NCBI GenBank assembly: GCA_036405815.1
Contig: DASWWX010000034.1
Span: 1 to 64,000 of the forward strand
Direction: 5' to 3'
Length of the DNA: 64,000 nucleotides
Source: Solimonas sp036405815
Lineage (GTDB): Bacteria > Pseudomonadota > Gammaproteobacteria > Nevskiales > Nevskiaceae
How positions within the stretch are numbered: position 1 is the stretch's first letter; every line of letters begins with the position of its first letter. Below the pieces are notes generated by a model, which was not told the DNA's origin, did not search any database, and saw nothing but the letters and a program-made list of their open reading frames with translations. A program made the translations under genes and the position numbers. This document shows positions 39,585 to 47,458 of this stretch, in pieces.

Positions 39585-42065
39585 ATGGCCATCGACGCCG
39601 CCGACCCGACCGCTTCCGGACACAGCCTGCTGTGGCGTTTCGGCACCGTGGAACTGGACGGCCGCACACTGATGCTCAGCGTCGACGGCGCACCGGTCGA
39701 ACTGGAACCCAAGCCGCGCGAGCTGCTGCTGTTCCTGCTGCGCCACGCCGGCGAGATCGTCACCAAGGACGAGGTGTTCGAAGCGGTGTGGCCGGGCCGC
39801 GTCGTGGTCGAGGCGGCGCTGACCAACTGTGTCGCCAAGCTGCGCGCCGCGATCGGCGATCACGACCAGACCCAGATCCAGAACGTGCGCGGCGTCGGCT
39901 ACAAGCTGGCGGCGCCGGTGGTCACCGAGGTCGTGCATCACGCCGGCTCGGCCGTTGCATTGCAGCCCGGCGACGCCATCCCGAAACGTCCGCAATGGCG
40001 CCTGGCCGAGAAGATCGGCGAAGGCGGCTCCGGCGAGGTGTGGCGCGTCGAGCACGGCAAGACGCACGAGAGCCGTGTCTTCAAGTTCGCGCTGGACGCC
40101 ACCGCGGTCGGCGCACTCAAGCGCGAGATCACGCTCAACCGGCTGATGCGGGAGGCCCTGGGCGAGCGCGCCGATCTCGTGCGACTGATCGACTGGAACC
40201 TCGACGAGGCCCCCTGTTACCTGGAGATGGAATACGTCGCCGGCGGCAACCTTGCGCAATGGGCGACGCGCCAGGGCGGCATCGGCACCCTCGATCCGGC
40301 CACGCGCATCGAACTGGTCGCACAGGCCGCCGAGGCGGTGGCCGCCGCCCATTCGGTCGGCATCCTGCACAAGGATCTGAAGCCGGCCAATCTGCTGGTC
40401 GAGCTCGCGGGCGGTGCCCCGCGCCTCAAACTCTGCGACTACGGCGCCGCTCGGCTTCTGGAAGACGCACGCCTGGCACAGGCCGGCATCACGCGCCTGG
40501 GCTTCACACGTCACGCCGACGACGACACCAGCACCAGCGGCACGCCGCTGTATCAACCGCCGGAAGTCGTTGCCGGCCAGATGGCGACGATTCAGTCCGA
40601 CGTCTATGCGCTCGGCGTGCTGCTCTATCAGGTCATCGCCGGCAATCTGAACAAACCCCTGGCGCCGGGCTGGGAGACGGACATCGACGACGCACTGCTG
40701 CGCGAGGACATCGCCGCCGCCGCCGCCGGCGATCCGGCGCGCCGTCTCACGGATGCCGCCGAACTGGCGCGGCGGCTGCGTAGCCTGCCGGCGCGCCGCG
40801 CACAGGCGCAGGCTCGCGAGCAGGCACAGCTCGCCGACGCCGCACTGCGCGCCCGCGTGCTGCGCGCCGAGGCCCGGCGCGGCCTGCTGCATGGCCTGAT
40901 CGCCACGCTGCTGCTCGGCAGTCTCATCGTCAGCTGGCTGTACCTGGATGCAAGCACCGAACGCCAGCGCGCCGAGCGCGAGGCGCACAACGCGCAGGCC
41001 GTCACGCAGTTTCTGAGCGAGGACCTGCTGGCCAGCGCCAACCCGTTCACGCGCGGACGCCGCGACCTGACCGTGCGCGAAACGCTGGACGCCGCCGCGC
41101 GCACGCTCGACGCGCGCATCGCCGACGCCGACGTGCGCGCCACGCTCCAGGCCGCGATCGGCAGCGCCTATGCCGGCATCGGCGAGCGCGAGCCGGCCGA
41201 AGCGCATCTGCACAGCGCGCTGGCGTACTGGAAAAGTGCAGGCATCGACGCCGAGCCCGCCGCGCAGTCCGCACGACGCGCGCTCGCCGAGATGTACGCC
41301 GCCATCCGCGACGAAGCCGCACTGACGCGCATCTCCGAGGACATCCTGCAAGCCGAAGCGCGTACCCGCACGCCCAACCCGGATCTGGCCGCGCTGACCC
41401 AGCTCGCGCTGGATTACGACTACTGCTTCAAGCAGGCGCCGAGCCAGCAGGCCTGCATCGACCGGCTGCGCGGACTGCACGAACGCGCCACCGCACAACT
41501 CGGCGCGCACAACGCCGTGGCCGCGCGCATCGGCCTGGCACTGGCCACCGTGTTGTCCAGCGCCGGACAGGCCGAGGCCGCACTGGCGCTCGGCGCACAG
41601 TCGCTGGACGATTGGCGCGCAGCCGCCGGGCCGGACGATCCCGTGCTGCTATCGCGCAGCCAGGACTACGGCACGATCCTGACGCGCGCGGGCAAGTCCG
41701 CCGAAGCGCTCGCGCTACTCACCGATCTGCGCAGTCGTATCTCATCGGTATACGGCGCCGATCACCCGGAAGTGCAGCTCATCGAAATCTTCATGCTGGA
41801 ACCGCTGCTGAAGACCGGACAGGCCGCAGCGGCGCTGGAACTCGCCGACCGCGTGCACCGCACCCAGGTCGAGCGTGCCGGCGCCGACGACCGCTATGCG
41901 CGCTTCATCCGTGGGCGTCGCGCCGAAGCGCTGTTCGCGCTCGGCCGCAAACCCGAAGCGCTGGACCTGATGCGCGCGCTGATCCGGCACGACGAAGCCA
42001 CCGACGGCGAGCACGGCCTGACGCCGCGACATCGCGCCACACTCCAGCAGATGGAAGCCGGTTGA
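39585..42065 (+). CDS. Fused winged-helix DNA-binding, Ser/Thr kinase, transmembrane and TPR protein
   Basis: The 826-residue protein has four parts. Residues about 16-110 are an OmpR-type winged helix (LEPKPRELLLFLLRHAGE, VWPGR, VRGVGYKL). Residues about 137-405 are a Hanks-type kinase with glycine loop IGEGGSGEVW, lysine in VFKFAL, catalytic HKDLKPANLL (Asp266 follows His262-Lys-Asp264 numbering: loop Asp264), metal-binding DYG (Asp285) and PPE. A single membrane helix lies at about 433-455, and about 370 residues of TPR-like helices follow, inferred to be periplasmic. Thus DNA binding and kinase share the cytoplasmic side. It is divergent from the secreted repeat gene and convergent with maf. 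Changes DFG to DYG and APE to PPE do not remove catalytic residues. Confidence 0.88.
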   Translation: MAIDAADPTASGHSLLWRFGTVELDGRTLMLSVDGAPVELEPKPRELLLFLLRHAGEIVTKDEVFEAVWPGRVVVEAALTNCVAKLRAAIGDHDQTQIQNVRGVGYKLAAPVVTEVVHHAGSAVALQPGDAIPKRPQWRLAEKIGEGGSGEVWRVEHGKTHESRVFKFALDATAVGALKREITLNRLMREALGERADLVRLIDWNLDEAPCYLEMEYVAGGNLAQWATRQGGIGTLDPATRIELVAQAAEAVAAAHSVGILHKDLKPANLLVELAGGAPRLKLCDYGAARLLEDARLAQAGITRLGFTRHADDDTSTSGTPLYQPPEVVAGQMATIQSDVYALGVLLYQVIAGNLNKPLAPGWETDIDDALLREDIAAAAAGDPARRLTDAAELARRLRSLPARRAQAQAREQAQLADAALRARVLRAEARRGLLHGLIATLLLGSLIVSWLYLDASTERQRAEREAHNAQAVTQFLSEDLLASANPFTRGRRDLTVRETLDAAARTLDARIADADVRATLQAAIGSAYAGIGEREPAEAHLHSALAYWKSAGIDAEPAAQSARRALAEMYAAIRDEAALTRISEDILQAEARTRTPNPDLAALTQLALDYDYCFKQAPSQQACIDRLRGLHERATAQLGAHNAVAARIGLALATVLSSAGQAEAALALGAQSLDDWRAAAGPDDPVLLSRSQDYGTILTRAGKSAEALALLTDLRSRISSVYGADHPEVQLIEIFMLEPLLKTGQAAAALELADRVHRTQVERAGADDRYARFIRGRRAEALFALGRKPEALDLMRALIRHDEATDGEHGLTPRHRATLQQMEAG

Positions 42066-42126
42066 AGGCAGCGGACTGGAGCACCGCCGCGGTTCGCCCT
42101 CGATTGCGGCGAACGATCCGAACCTT

Positions 42127-42762
42127 TCAGTTTGAATCGGGCGTAATGCCGAACTCGCGCAGCAGCGCGAGGGTTTCGTACAGCGGCAAGCCGACCACGC
42201 CGCTGTAACTGCCGTGGATCTCGCGCACGAACTGCGCGCCCAGGCCCTGGATGCCGTAGGCCCCAGCCTTGTCCGCCGGCTCGCCGCTGGCCCAGTACGC
42301 GGCCGCCGCGGCCGGCGTGACGACACCGAAGCGCACGCGCGTCACCGACAGCCGGGTCTGCACCTGCATGCCCTGCACCACCGCGATCGCCGAGTAGACC
42401 TCGTGCTCGCGATCCGACAGCGCCGCCAGCATCGCCAACGCGTCGTCGCGGTCGCGGGGCTTGCCGAGAATGCGGCCGTCCAGCACCACGTCGGTATCCG
42501 CGCCGAGGACCGGCAACGAATCGCTTCTCTCGCCGGAGACGCCAGCCTGCTGCACAGCGCCAGCACGCGCCTTCTCCACCGCAATGCGCAACGCATAGTC
42601 AGCTGCGGTTTCATCCGGCAGCGGCTGCTCGGGAATATCGGCGACACGCACAACGAAGCGCAGGCCAACCTGTCGCAGTAGTTCCTGGCGGCGTGGCGAC
42701 TTCGAGGCCAGCACCAGTTGCGCGGCGGCGCTCTCATCAGCGGCAGGATCGTCAACGGTCAT
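42127..42762 (-). CDS. maf: Maf-family nucleoside triphosphate pyrophosphatase
   Basis: Maf proteins hydrolyse dTTP, UTP or modified nucleotides to monophosphates and limit misincorporation. The 211-residue protein has LASKSPRRQELL near residue 17, LGADTDVVLDG, LGKPRDRDDA and the C-terminal SYSGVVGLPL. The YhdE-like (dTTP/UTP) branch is suggested by gene order, since this type stands before rng in E. coli and Pseudomonas. Here the two are separated by the kinase and secreted-repeat genes. The N-terminal extension of about 14 residues is acidic and may be partly untranslated. Confidence 0.92.
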   Translation of the reverse strand: MTVDDPAADESAAAQLVLASKSPRRQELLRQVGLRFVVRVADIPEQPLPDETAADYALRIAVEKARAGAVQQAGVSGERSDSLPVLGADTDVVLDGRILGKPRDRDDALAMLAALSDREHEVYSAIAVVQGMQVQTRLSVTRVRFGVVTPAAAAAYWASGEPADKAGAYGIQGLGAQFVREIHGSYSGVVGLPLYETLALLREFGITPDSN

Positions 42763-42814
42763 GGGGATGCGCTAGGGTGTTCGCGAACATTTCGGTACGG
42801 CGAGGAGCATGACG

Positions 42815-43579
42815 ATGAACGAGTCTAACGCGCAGCAGGTTCGCGATCAGGTGTCGGCGGCGGAGTGGCAGCTACGTGTCGATCTGGCCGCCGCCTACCG
42901 GCTGGTCGCGCATTTCAAATGGGACGACCTGGTGTTCACGCACATCTCGGCGCGCGTGCCGGACAGCGACCACCATTTCCTGATCAATCCCTACGGCTTC
43001 CTGTTCGAGGAGATCACCGCCAGCTCGCTGGTCAAGATCGACCTGCAGGGCCGCAAGGTCATGGACTCGCCGTACGACATCAACCCCGCGGGCTTCACGA
43101 TCCATAGCGCCGTGCACGCCGCGCGCAAGGATGCAACTTGCGTCATGCACATCCACTCGCTGGACGGCATTGCCGTCTCGGCGCAGAAGAACGGCCTGCT
43201 GCCGCTGTCGCAGCAATCGCTGTTCGTGCTGTCGTCGCTGGCTTATCACGACTACGAGGGCGTGGCGCTCAACGAGGACGAGAAGCCCCGGCTGGTCGCC
43301 GACTTCGGCACCAAGAACTTCCTGATGCTGCGTAACCACGGCCTGCTGACCGCAGGCCCGAGCATCGCCGACACCTTCCTGTTCATGTACCTATTCGAAG
43401 CCGCCTGCCGCATCCAGGTGCGCGCGCAGGCCGGCGGCGAACTGATCGGCATTCCCGATCCGATTCTCGCTGGCATCCAGCAGCAGGCAACGCAGGTGAC
43501 ACGTGGCCTCGGTGGTCAACTCGTTTGGCCGGGCCTTCTACGCAGGCTGGATCGGCTGATGCCGGGTTACGCCACTTGA
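42815..43579 (+). CDS. Class II aldolase/adducin-family protein
   Basis: Class II aldolases use a divalent metal held by three His to cleave or isomerise sugar phosphates and related compounds. The 254-residue protein has the metal ligands in CVMHIHSLDG and RNHGLLT, the FTHISARVP active-site entry and the QQATQV tail region; its length and C-terminus look intact. Of two ATGs I chose 42815, seven bases after GAGGAG, over 42809 which would leave only one base. The proteins called adducin-like in this family rarely have a proven substrate. It is divergent from maf and ends 21 bases from an orphan gene of different composition. Confidence 0.9.
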   Translation: MNESNAQQVRDQVSAAEWQLRVDLAAAYRLVAHFKWDDLVFTHISARVPDSDHHFLINPYGFLFEEITASSLVKIDLQGRKVMDSPYDINPAGFTIHSAVHAARKDATCVMHIHSLDGIAVSAQKNGLLPLSQQSLFVLSSLAYHDYEGVALNEDEKPRLVADFGTKNFLMLRNHGLLTAGPSIADTFLFMYLFEAACRIQVRAQAGGELIGIPDPILAGIQQQATQVTRGLGGQLVWPGLLRRLDRLMPGYAT

Positions 43580-43600
43580 TAAAAGCGCTCTTCAAAAATC

Positions 43601-44161
43601 CTATTCCTTGCGGTGGGCAGCAGTCTCAATTAGTTTCCTCTCGAGAATCTCTATCGGGCGCTTTGTAAAGTCTGTATATCGCCAGAATCTGCAGTTCAGC
43701 CGAGAGTTATAAAAAGAAAGAAAGGCCCAAGCCCCGATACACGAGGACACCACGACCTTAAAAATCTGTTTGATTGGTAGCGGAAGCCGACGGGCAACCA
43801 GTATCTCCCACTGAACCATAGATGCGATGTGTCCAGTAAGTGCCGCCTGTCGGAACATTTCTTCCGATTCAGCTGGAGCAAGGTCACGCCTTTCCATAGC
43901 TCGAATGTATGTCACCTTCGATGGTGATAGCTCGAAAGCCACACTCAGAATCTCGTTAGAAAGTTCATCAGAGCCGAAGAATCGATGCCCCTTAATATTC
44001 TCGTAAAGCTGGATGAGCTCCTCTGCTGGAAGAAGATGCAACATCGATCTAGTTTCCCTGACAACATCATCCACAACACTGGCCAAAGGACCCAGTGTGT
44101 CCAATCGATGCAATGCCTCATGCAGAAGCTGCGTATCGACAACTTGATACTCTGGATTCAT
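43601..44161 (-). CDS. Orphan protein of unknown function in low-GC DNA
   Basis: I do not recognise this 186-residue protein. It is mostly helical and acidic in the first 120 residues (e.g. LLPAEELIQLYENIKG), then has one hydrophobic segment (KVVVSSCIGAWAFLSF, about 135-150) that could be a membrane helix, and a basic end. The ATG at 44161 follows AAGG by four bases; the frame is open further but enters the next gene's region. Codon use is unlike the rest of the window, with many A/T-ending codons. It lies downstream of the gene at 44190 on the same strand, in the position an immunity gene would take after a toxin gene, but nothing in it proves that role. Confidence 0.6.
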   Translation of the reverse strand: MNPEYQVVDTQLLHEALHRLDTLGPLASVVDDVVRETRSMLHLLPAEELIQLYENIKGHRFFGSDELSNEILSVAFELSPSKVTYIRAMERRDLAPAESEEMFRQAALTGHIASMVQWEILVARRLPLPIKQIFKVVVSSCIGAWAFLSFYNSRLNCRFWRYTDFTKRPIEILERKLIETAAHRKE

Positions 44162-44189
44162 GGCCCTTGAGAGGATGGGGCACATTGCT

Positions 44190-44684
44190 CTAAGGGGCGA
44201 GCATTCTGATGCATTTGTCGAGTCTGATACCGTCCTTTTCATCGACAACCATACGAGCGTGAGGCCACAGGACGCTGGGCGCCAAGGTGCTGAGCAGCGG
44301 CGCCAGGGCGTTCTGGCAGTAGAGATCCTCAAGCGCCTGGCCGTTCGGCAAGACGTTGATCAGCGGCGCCGTGATATCGAGCTCGGGCACCTGGATAACC
44401 AGCTGTTTCTGCCCAGCCAGATTCAGCTGCGTAAGCGTGCCTCTGCGAAATACCCAAACGATGCCGCCACGCTCGTCGACTGCAATGGCGCTTGCCCCGG
44501 AGAGTGACGTGTCCCGGAAGCGTTGAGCACCCGTGTCGGATGAGATGGAGGTCAGGCCGTCGGAGTCCGAAACCCAGATGGAATCCAGGTAGTTGGCATC
44601 TGGCCCACCCGCTGAACTCGTAGCGGAAATAACGACCGCAGCGCATAGCAGGACTCGAGAGATCGAGCGCTTCCAGTAAGCCAT
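44190..44684 (-). CDS. Exported protein resembling the start of a beta-propeller/Rhs-like protein, possibly truncated
   Basis: This 164-residue product has a signal peptide (about residues 5-25, ending near TSSAG) and a GGGGGAG sequence before the ATG at 44684. The mature part contains two blades of NHL/propeller style: DSIWVSDSDGLTSI and SAIAVDERGGIVWVFRRG. After about residue 100 the repeat pattern is lost and the remaining sequence (ALEDLYCQNALAPLL and on) looks unrelated. The form suggests the N-terminal remnant of a much larger exported protein, such as those that carry NHL blades before Rhs repeats. That is inference. It stops 28 bases before the orphan gene at 44161. Confidence 0.55.
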   Translation of the reverse strand: MAYWKRSISRVLLCAAVVISATSSAGGPDANYLDSIWVSDSDGLTSISSDTGAQRFRDTSLSGASAIAVDERGGIVWVFRRGTLTQLNLAGQKQLVIQVPELDITAPLINVLPNGQALEDLYCQNALAPLLSTLAPSVLWPHARMVVDEKDGIRLDKCIRMLAP

Positions 44685-44964
44685 GTTGTCTCCCCCAGCT
44701 AGTGCAAGCATGTAAACATCGAGTCACATGCTGTTAAGCAACCCCAGGAAAGGTGACGACTACTAAATCATCCCTTCCCGTGCTTGCGCCCCAATTCACT
44801 GTGCTGCGGCAGAAAGTGATTGTCTACTGTCCGAAAGGACAGGGTCTGAGTCCGCAAGGGTGCCTACCGACAGGCCGAAGTGCAGGCCTCTCTCACTTGG
44901 CACAGATAGCACAACCCGTCCATTCGGACGGTTGGCAAGGGGCCCCACATGAATTGCCTTCGAG

Positions 44965-46191
44965 TCAACCGGCGGCGATGCCGGCCAGCGCCAATCCCAG
45001 AAAAAACAGAAGCGCCCCAGCCAACGCCAGGACCGACGCCGGACCGTTGCGCTGCGTGCCGACCCAGGCGCGACGGCCGTTCATCCAGAGGAGCGCCAGC
45101 GCCAGCACCGGAATGAACAAGGCCCCGATCATTGCGTATAGCTTCTGTACCGACTGGAACGAGAACGCGAGACCCAGCATCGGCAGTAGCGACAGCGCCA
45201 GCAGATAACCGCGATAGGGACGGCTTCCCTCCAATTGCGCCGCATTGAGCCGCGCGAGGCCCAGCACGCGACAGAGGTCGGCGAACAGGTACGGCACCGC
45301 CTGCCACACCCCGAGCAGGCTGGAGAACATCGCGCCCCACGCGCCGATGAAGAAGGCCCAGCGCGCGCCTGGCCCGAGCGCAGCTTCCAGCGCGTGGCCC
45401 AGGTCGACGATCAGCGTCGCGCCGCTGCCGGAAACCGGCACGCGGCTACCGATCAAGACCATCGCCATCGCGAACAGCGCGGTCATCGCATAGCCTGCAG
45501 CCAGATCGATGCGCGTGACGCGCAACGCCTCGACGCCGTGACGGCCGGCCGCGCGAATCCAATAGCCGTAACACAGCACCGTCAGCGTGCCGCCGACACC
45601 GCCAATCAGCGCCAGCGTCCAGCCCAAGCCCTGTGACGACACCGGCAGGCGCGGCCACAGGCCCTGTGCCACCACCGACGCGCCCGGCCACAGCTGCGCC
45701 GCCGTGCCGATGACGACAACGAACATCAGCGCGATACAGATCCGCATCGCCCACTCGAATACGCGGAAGCCGCCGAACCAGACCAGCGCCAGGCCCGCCA
45801 GTGCGTGAACGACACCCCAGATGCGCTTGCCCGCAATCGCATCCGTACCCAGCGGCCACAGGGCTTGTGCAGCGACGCCGCAGGCGCTGATCAGCGCCGC
45901 GCCGACGAAGTAGCTCCATAGCAGCAGGTAAGGCAGAAACAGCCATAGCCAGACGCGGCCGAGCCGCGTGGCCACCCCTTCGAGAAAACTCTGACCGGTG
46001 GCGAGCTGCCAGCGTGCCAGCCCTTCGTTGAGCGCGAACTTGAGCGCCGCACCCAGCGCGGCGGCCCACAGCACCGTGGTGCCAAGCTGCCCGCCGGCAA
46101 AAGCCGCGGTGGCCAGATCGCCGGCGCCGACGCCGGTCGCGGCCAGCAGCAGGCCGGGACCGAACAGCAGCAGCGCCGAGGCCGCTTTCAT
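44965..46191 (-). CDS. Nramp-like membrane transporter with atypical metal motif
   Basis: The 408-residue inner-membrane protein has about eleven hydrophobic helices and starts with GPGLLLAATGVGAGDLATA, the place where Nramp metal transporters have their first-helix DPGN motif. Here the motif reads GAGD, and the sixth-helix Met-Pro-His stretch is not found; the matching region reads GAWGAMFSSLLGVWQ. It therefore belongs to the Nramp-related (COG1914-like) group but may not carry manganese or iron. The ATG at 46191 overlaps the stop of the Lnb-like gene (ATGA), so it ends the miaB-phoH-ybeY-corC operon. Confidence 0.82.
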   Translation of the reverse strand: MKAASALLLFGPGLLLAATGVGAGDLATAAFAGGQLGTTVLWAAALGAALKFALNEGLARWQLATGQSFLEGVATRLGRVWLWLFLPYLLLWSYFVGAALISACGVAAQALWPLGTDAIAGKRIWGVVHALAGLALVWFGGFRVFEWAMRICIALMFVVVIGTAAQLWPGASVVAQGLWPRLPVSSQGLGWTLALIGGVGGTLTVLCYGYWIRAAGRHGVEALRVTRIDLAAGYAMTALFAMAMVLIGSRVPVSGSGATLIVDLGHALEAALGPGARWAFFIGAWGAMFSSLLGVWQAVPYLFADLCRVLGLARLNAAQLEGSRPYRGYLLALSLLPMLGLAFSFQSVQKLYAMIGALFIPVLALALLWMNGRRAWVGTQRNGPASVLALAGALLFFLGLALAGIAAG

Positions 46192-47456
46192 CCGGCGAAC
46201 CGGTCGCGCGCCTCGGCACGCGACATCACCGGAGCCAGCAACACGAGCTGGGGCGGCAACAGCAGCAATACCCAATGCAGATTGGGCTGCACGTCGAACG
46301 GCGACAGCAGCAGTGCCAGTACGGCGGCCAGTGCCAGCACGATCGCGACCACGCGCGACACCGCGCCACTGCGGTGCGGCACGCGGCGCAAACCGCCAAG
46401 CAGGGCCGGCAGCAGCAACAGCCACAGCGGCGACAGCAGCAGCAGATTGCGGTTGTCGCGCATGCCCCAATGCTCGGTGCCGAACCAGCCCAGCGCCAGC
46501 ACCACACCTGCCAGCCCGAAAATCAGTGCCAGCACGGCCGACAGCAGACCACCGCCGACGCGCGCCACGACGTTGCGCCGCACACGCCGCAACCCGATCA
46601 GCAGCGCGGCAACGACCAACCCCGTCAACAGCATCGGCAACCACGGCGACGGCGCAGGCAGTGCCGGCGCTTCATCGATCGGCTGTGGCGTCAGCCGGTA
46701 TTCGCCGGCGATCAATGGACGCTCGATGCCGTCGGTAACGATGCGCACGGTGCGCAGCGCGGTCATCAGCCGCATCGGGATGAAACCTTCCTGCCAGGCA
46801 TCGAGCGGCGCATCGACGCGCGGCCCCAGGCCCAGATCCATGCCCAGCATCAGCGGCGGCATCGGCGCCATCAGCCGCAACACCTCGCTGCGGAAGGAGC
46901 CGCCGCTGCCGGGCTGCGCCTCGAGTTGCGCACGCAGCGCGCCGCCGAGCACACGATCGATCGCGTCGCGCGTCTTGGTCGAGCAGTTGGCAAAGAAATA
47001 GTCGTAGCGGTAGTCGGCGTTCTCGGGACGCGCATTCCAGGCCAGAAACACCGACAGCGCGGTCGCCTGCGCCTCGTCCAGCGCCAGACGTTGCTCCAGC
47101 GCCCAGCGGCCCTCGGCGACGTACTGGCGCAGCGCCCAGTCCAGCGGCGCCACGTCCAGCCGGTACAGCATGCGGCCGCGCGCGAAGTTCAGGAAGAAGT
47201 TTTCCTGATGAAAGTCGAAGATGCCGTAGTTGTAGAGGCGCGCCTCACCCCGTTCGCGCACGAGCAGCGCGTTATGGCCGAAGCGCTGCCAGTAGACCTC
47301 ACCCGGCGCAAACGTAACGAGGCTGACCTGCGGCGCGGATGCCGACGGCGGCGCGTCGAGCGTCGACAGCAGAACGGGCTCCGGCGATGCCGGCAAGGCC
47401 GACGGCGCCAGCGGCCACGCGCACAGCGCCAGGATCGCCGCGCGCAGGGCTCGCAT
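46188..47456 (-). CDS. Lnb N-terminal-domain (DUF4105) membrane protein
   Basis: The 422-residue protein has a signal-like N-terminus, then a periplasmic DUF4105/Lnb_N domain (about 45-190) and five C-terminal membrane helices (about 265-415). Motifs seen: RFGHNALL with His61, LYNYGIFDF, RGRMLYRL, and FFANCSTKTRD with Cys158; His and Cys are the likely active-site residues. Lnb is a second, Lnt-independent lipoprotein N-acyltransferase described in Bacteroides, with this kind of domain. The gene lies two bases after corC, just where lnt stands in many gammaproteobacteria. Whether this protein acylates lipoproteins is inference; many DUF4105 proteins are uncharacterised. Confidence 0.85.
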   Translation of the reverse strand: MRALRAAILALCAWPLAPSALPASPEPVLLSTLDAPPSASAPQVSLVTFAPGEVYWQRFGHNALLVRERGEARLYNYGIFDFHQENFFLNFARGRMLYRLDVAPLDWALRQYVAEGRWALEQRLALDEAQATALSVFLAWNARPENADYRYDYFFANCSTKTRDAIDRVLGGALRAQLEAQPGSGGSFRSEVLRLMAPMPPLMLGMDLGLGPRVDAPLDAWQEGFIPMRLMTALRTVRIVTDGIERPLIAGEYRLTPQPIDEAPALPAPSPWLPMLLTGLVVAALLIGLRRVRRNVVARVGGGLLSAVLALIFGLAGVVLALGWFGTEHWGMRDNRNLLLLSPLWLLLLPALLGGLRRVPHRSGAVSRVVAIVLALAAVLALLLSPFDVQPNLHWVLLLLPPQLVLLAPVMSRAEARDRFAG

Positions 47457-47458
47457 CG

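Larger units (their letters stand above)
43580..44760. other. Low-GC patch with orphan genes
   Basis: Base composition drops sharply here. In the 60 bases from 43621 I count 25 G or C, against 42 in the 60 bases from 42841 in the neighbouring aldolase gene; at 44581 the value is 34 of 60. The patch covers two minus-strand genes without clear families. No insertion-sequence ends, integrase, tRNA or direct repeats were found at the borders. Confidence 0.7.

Noticed and set aside
44753..45208. Plus-strand open frame overlapping the end of the Nramp-like gene
   Set aside because: There is no ribosome-binding site or recognisable domain, and half of it lies antisense to a coding helix region.
44864..45340. 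Minus-strand open frame with a Cys-rich end (CYLCQVREAC)
   Set aside because: Most of it is the wrong frame of the Nramp-like gene; the Cys-rich end in the gap is too short to support.
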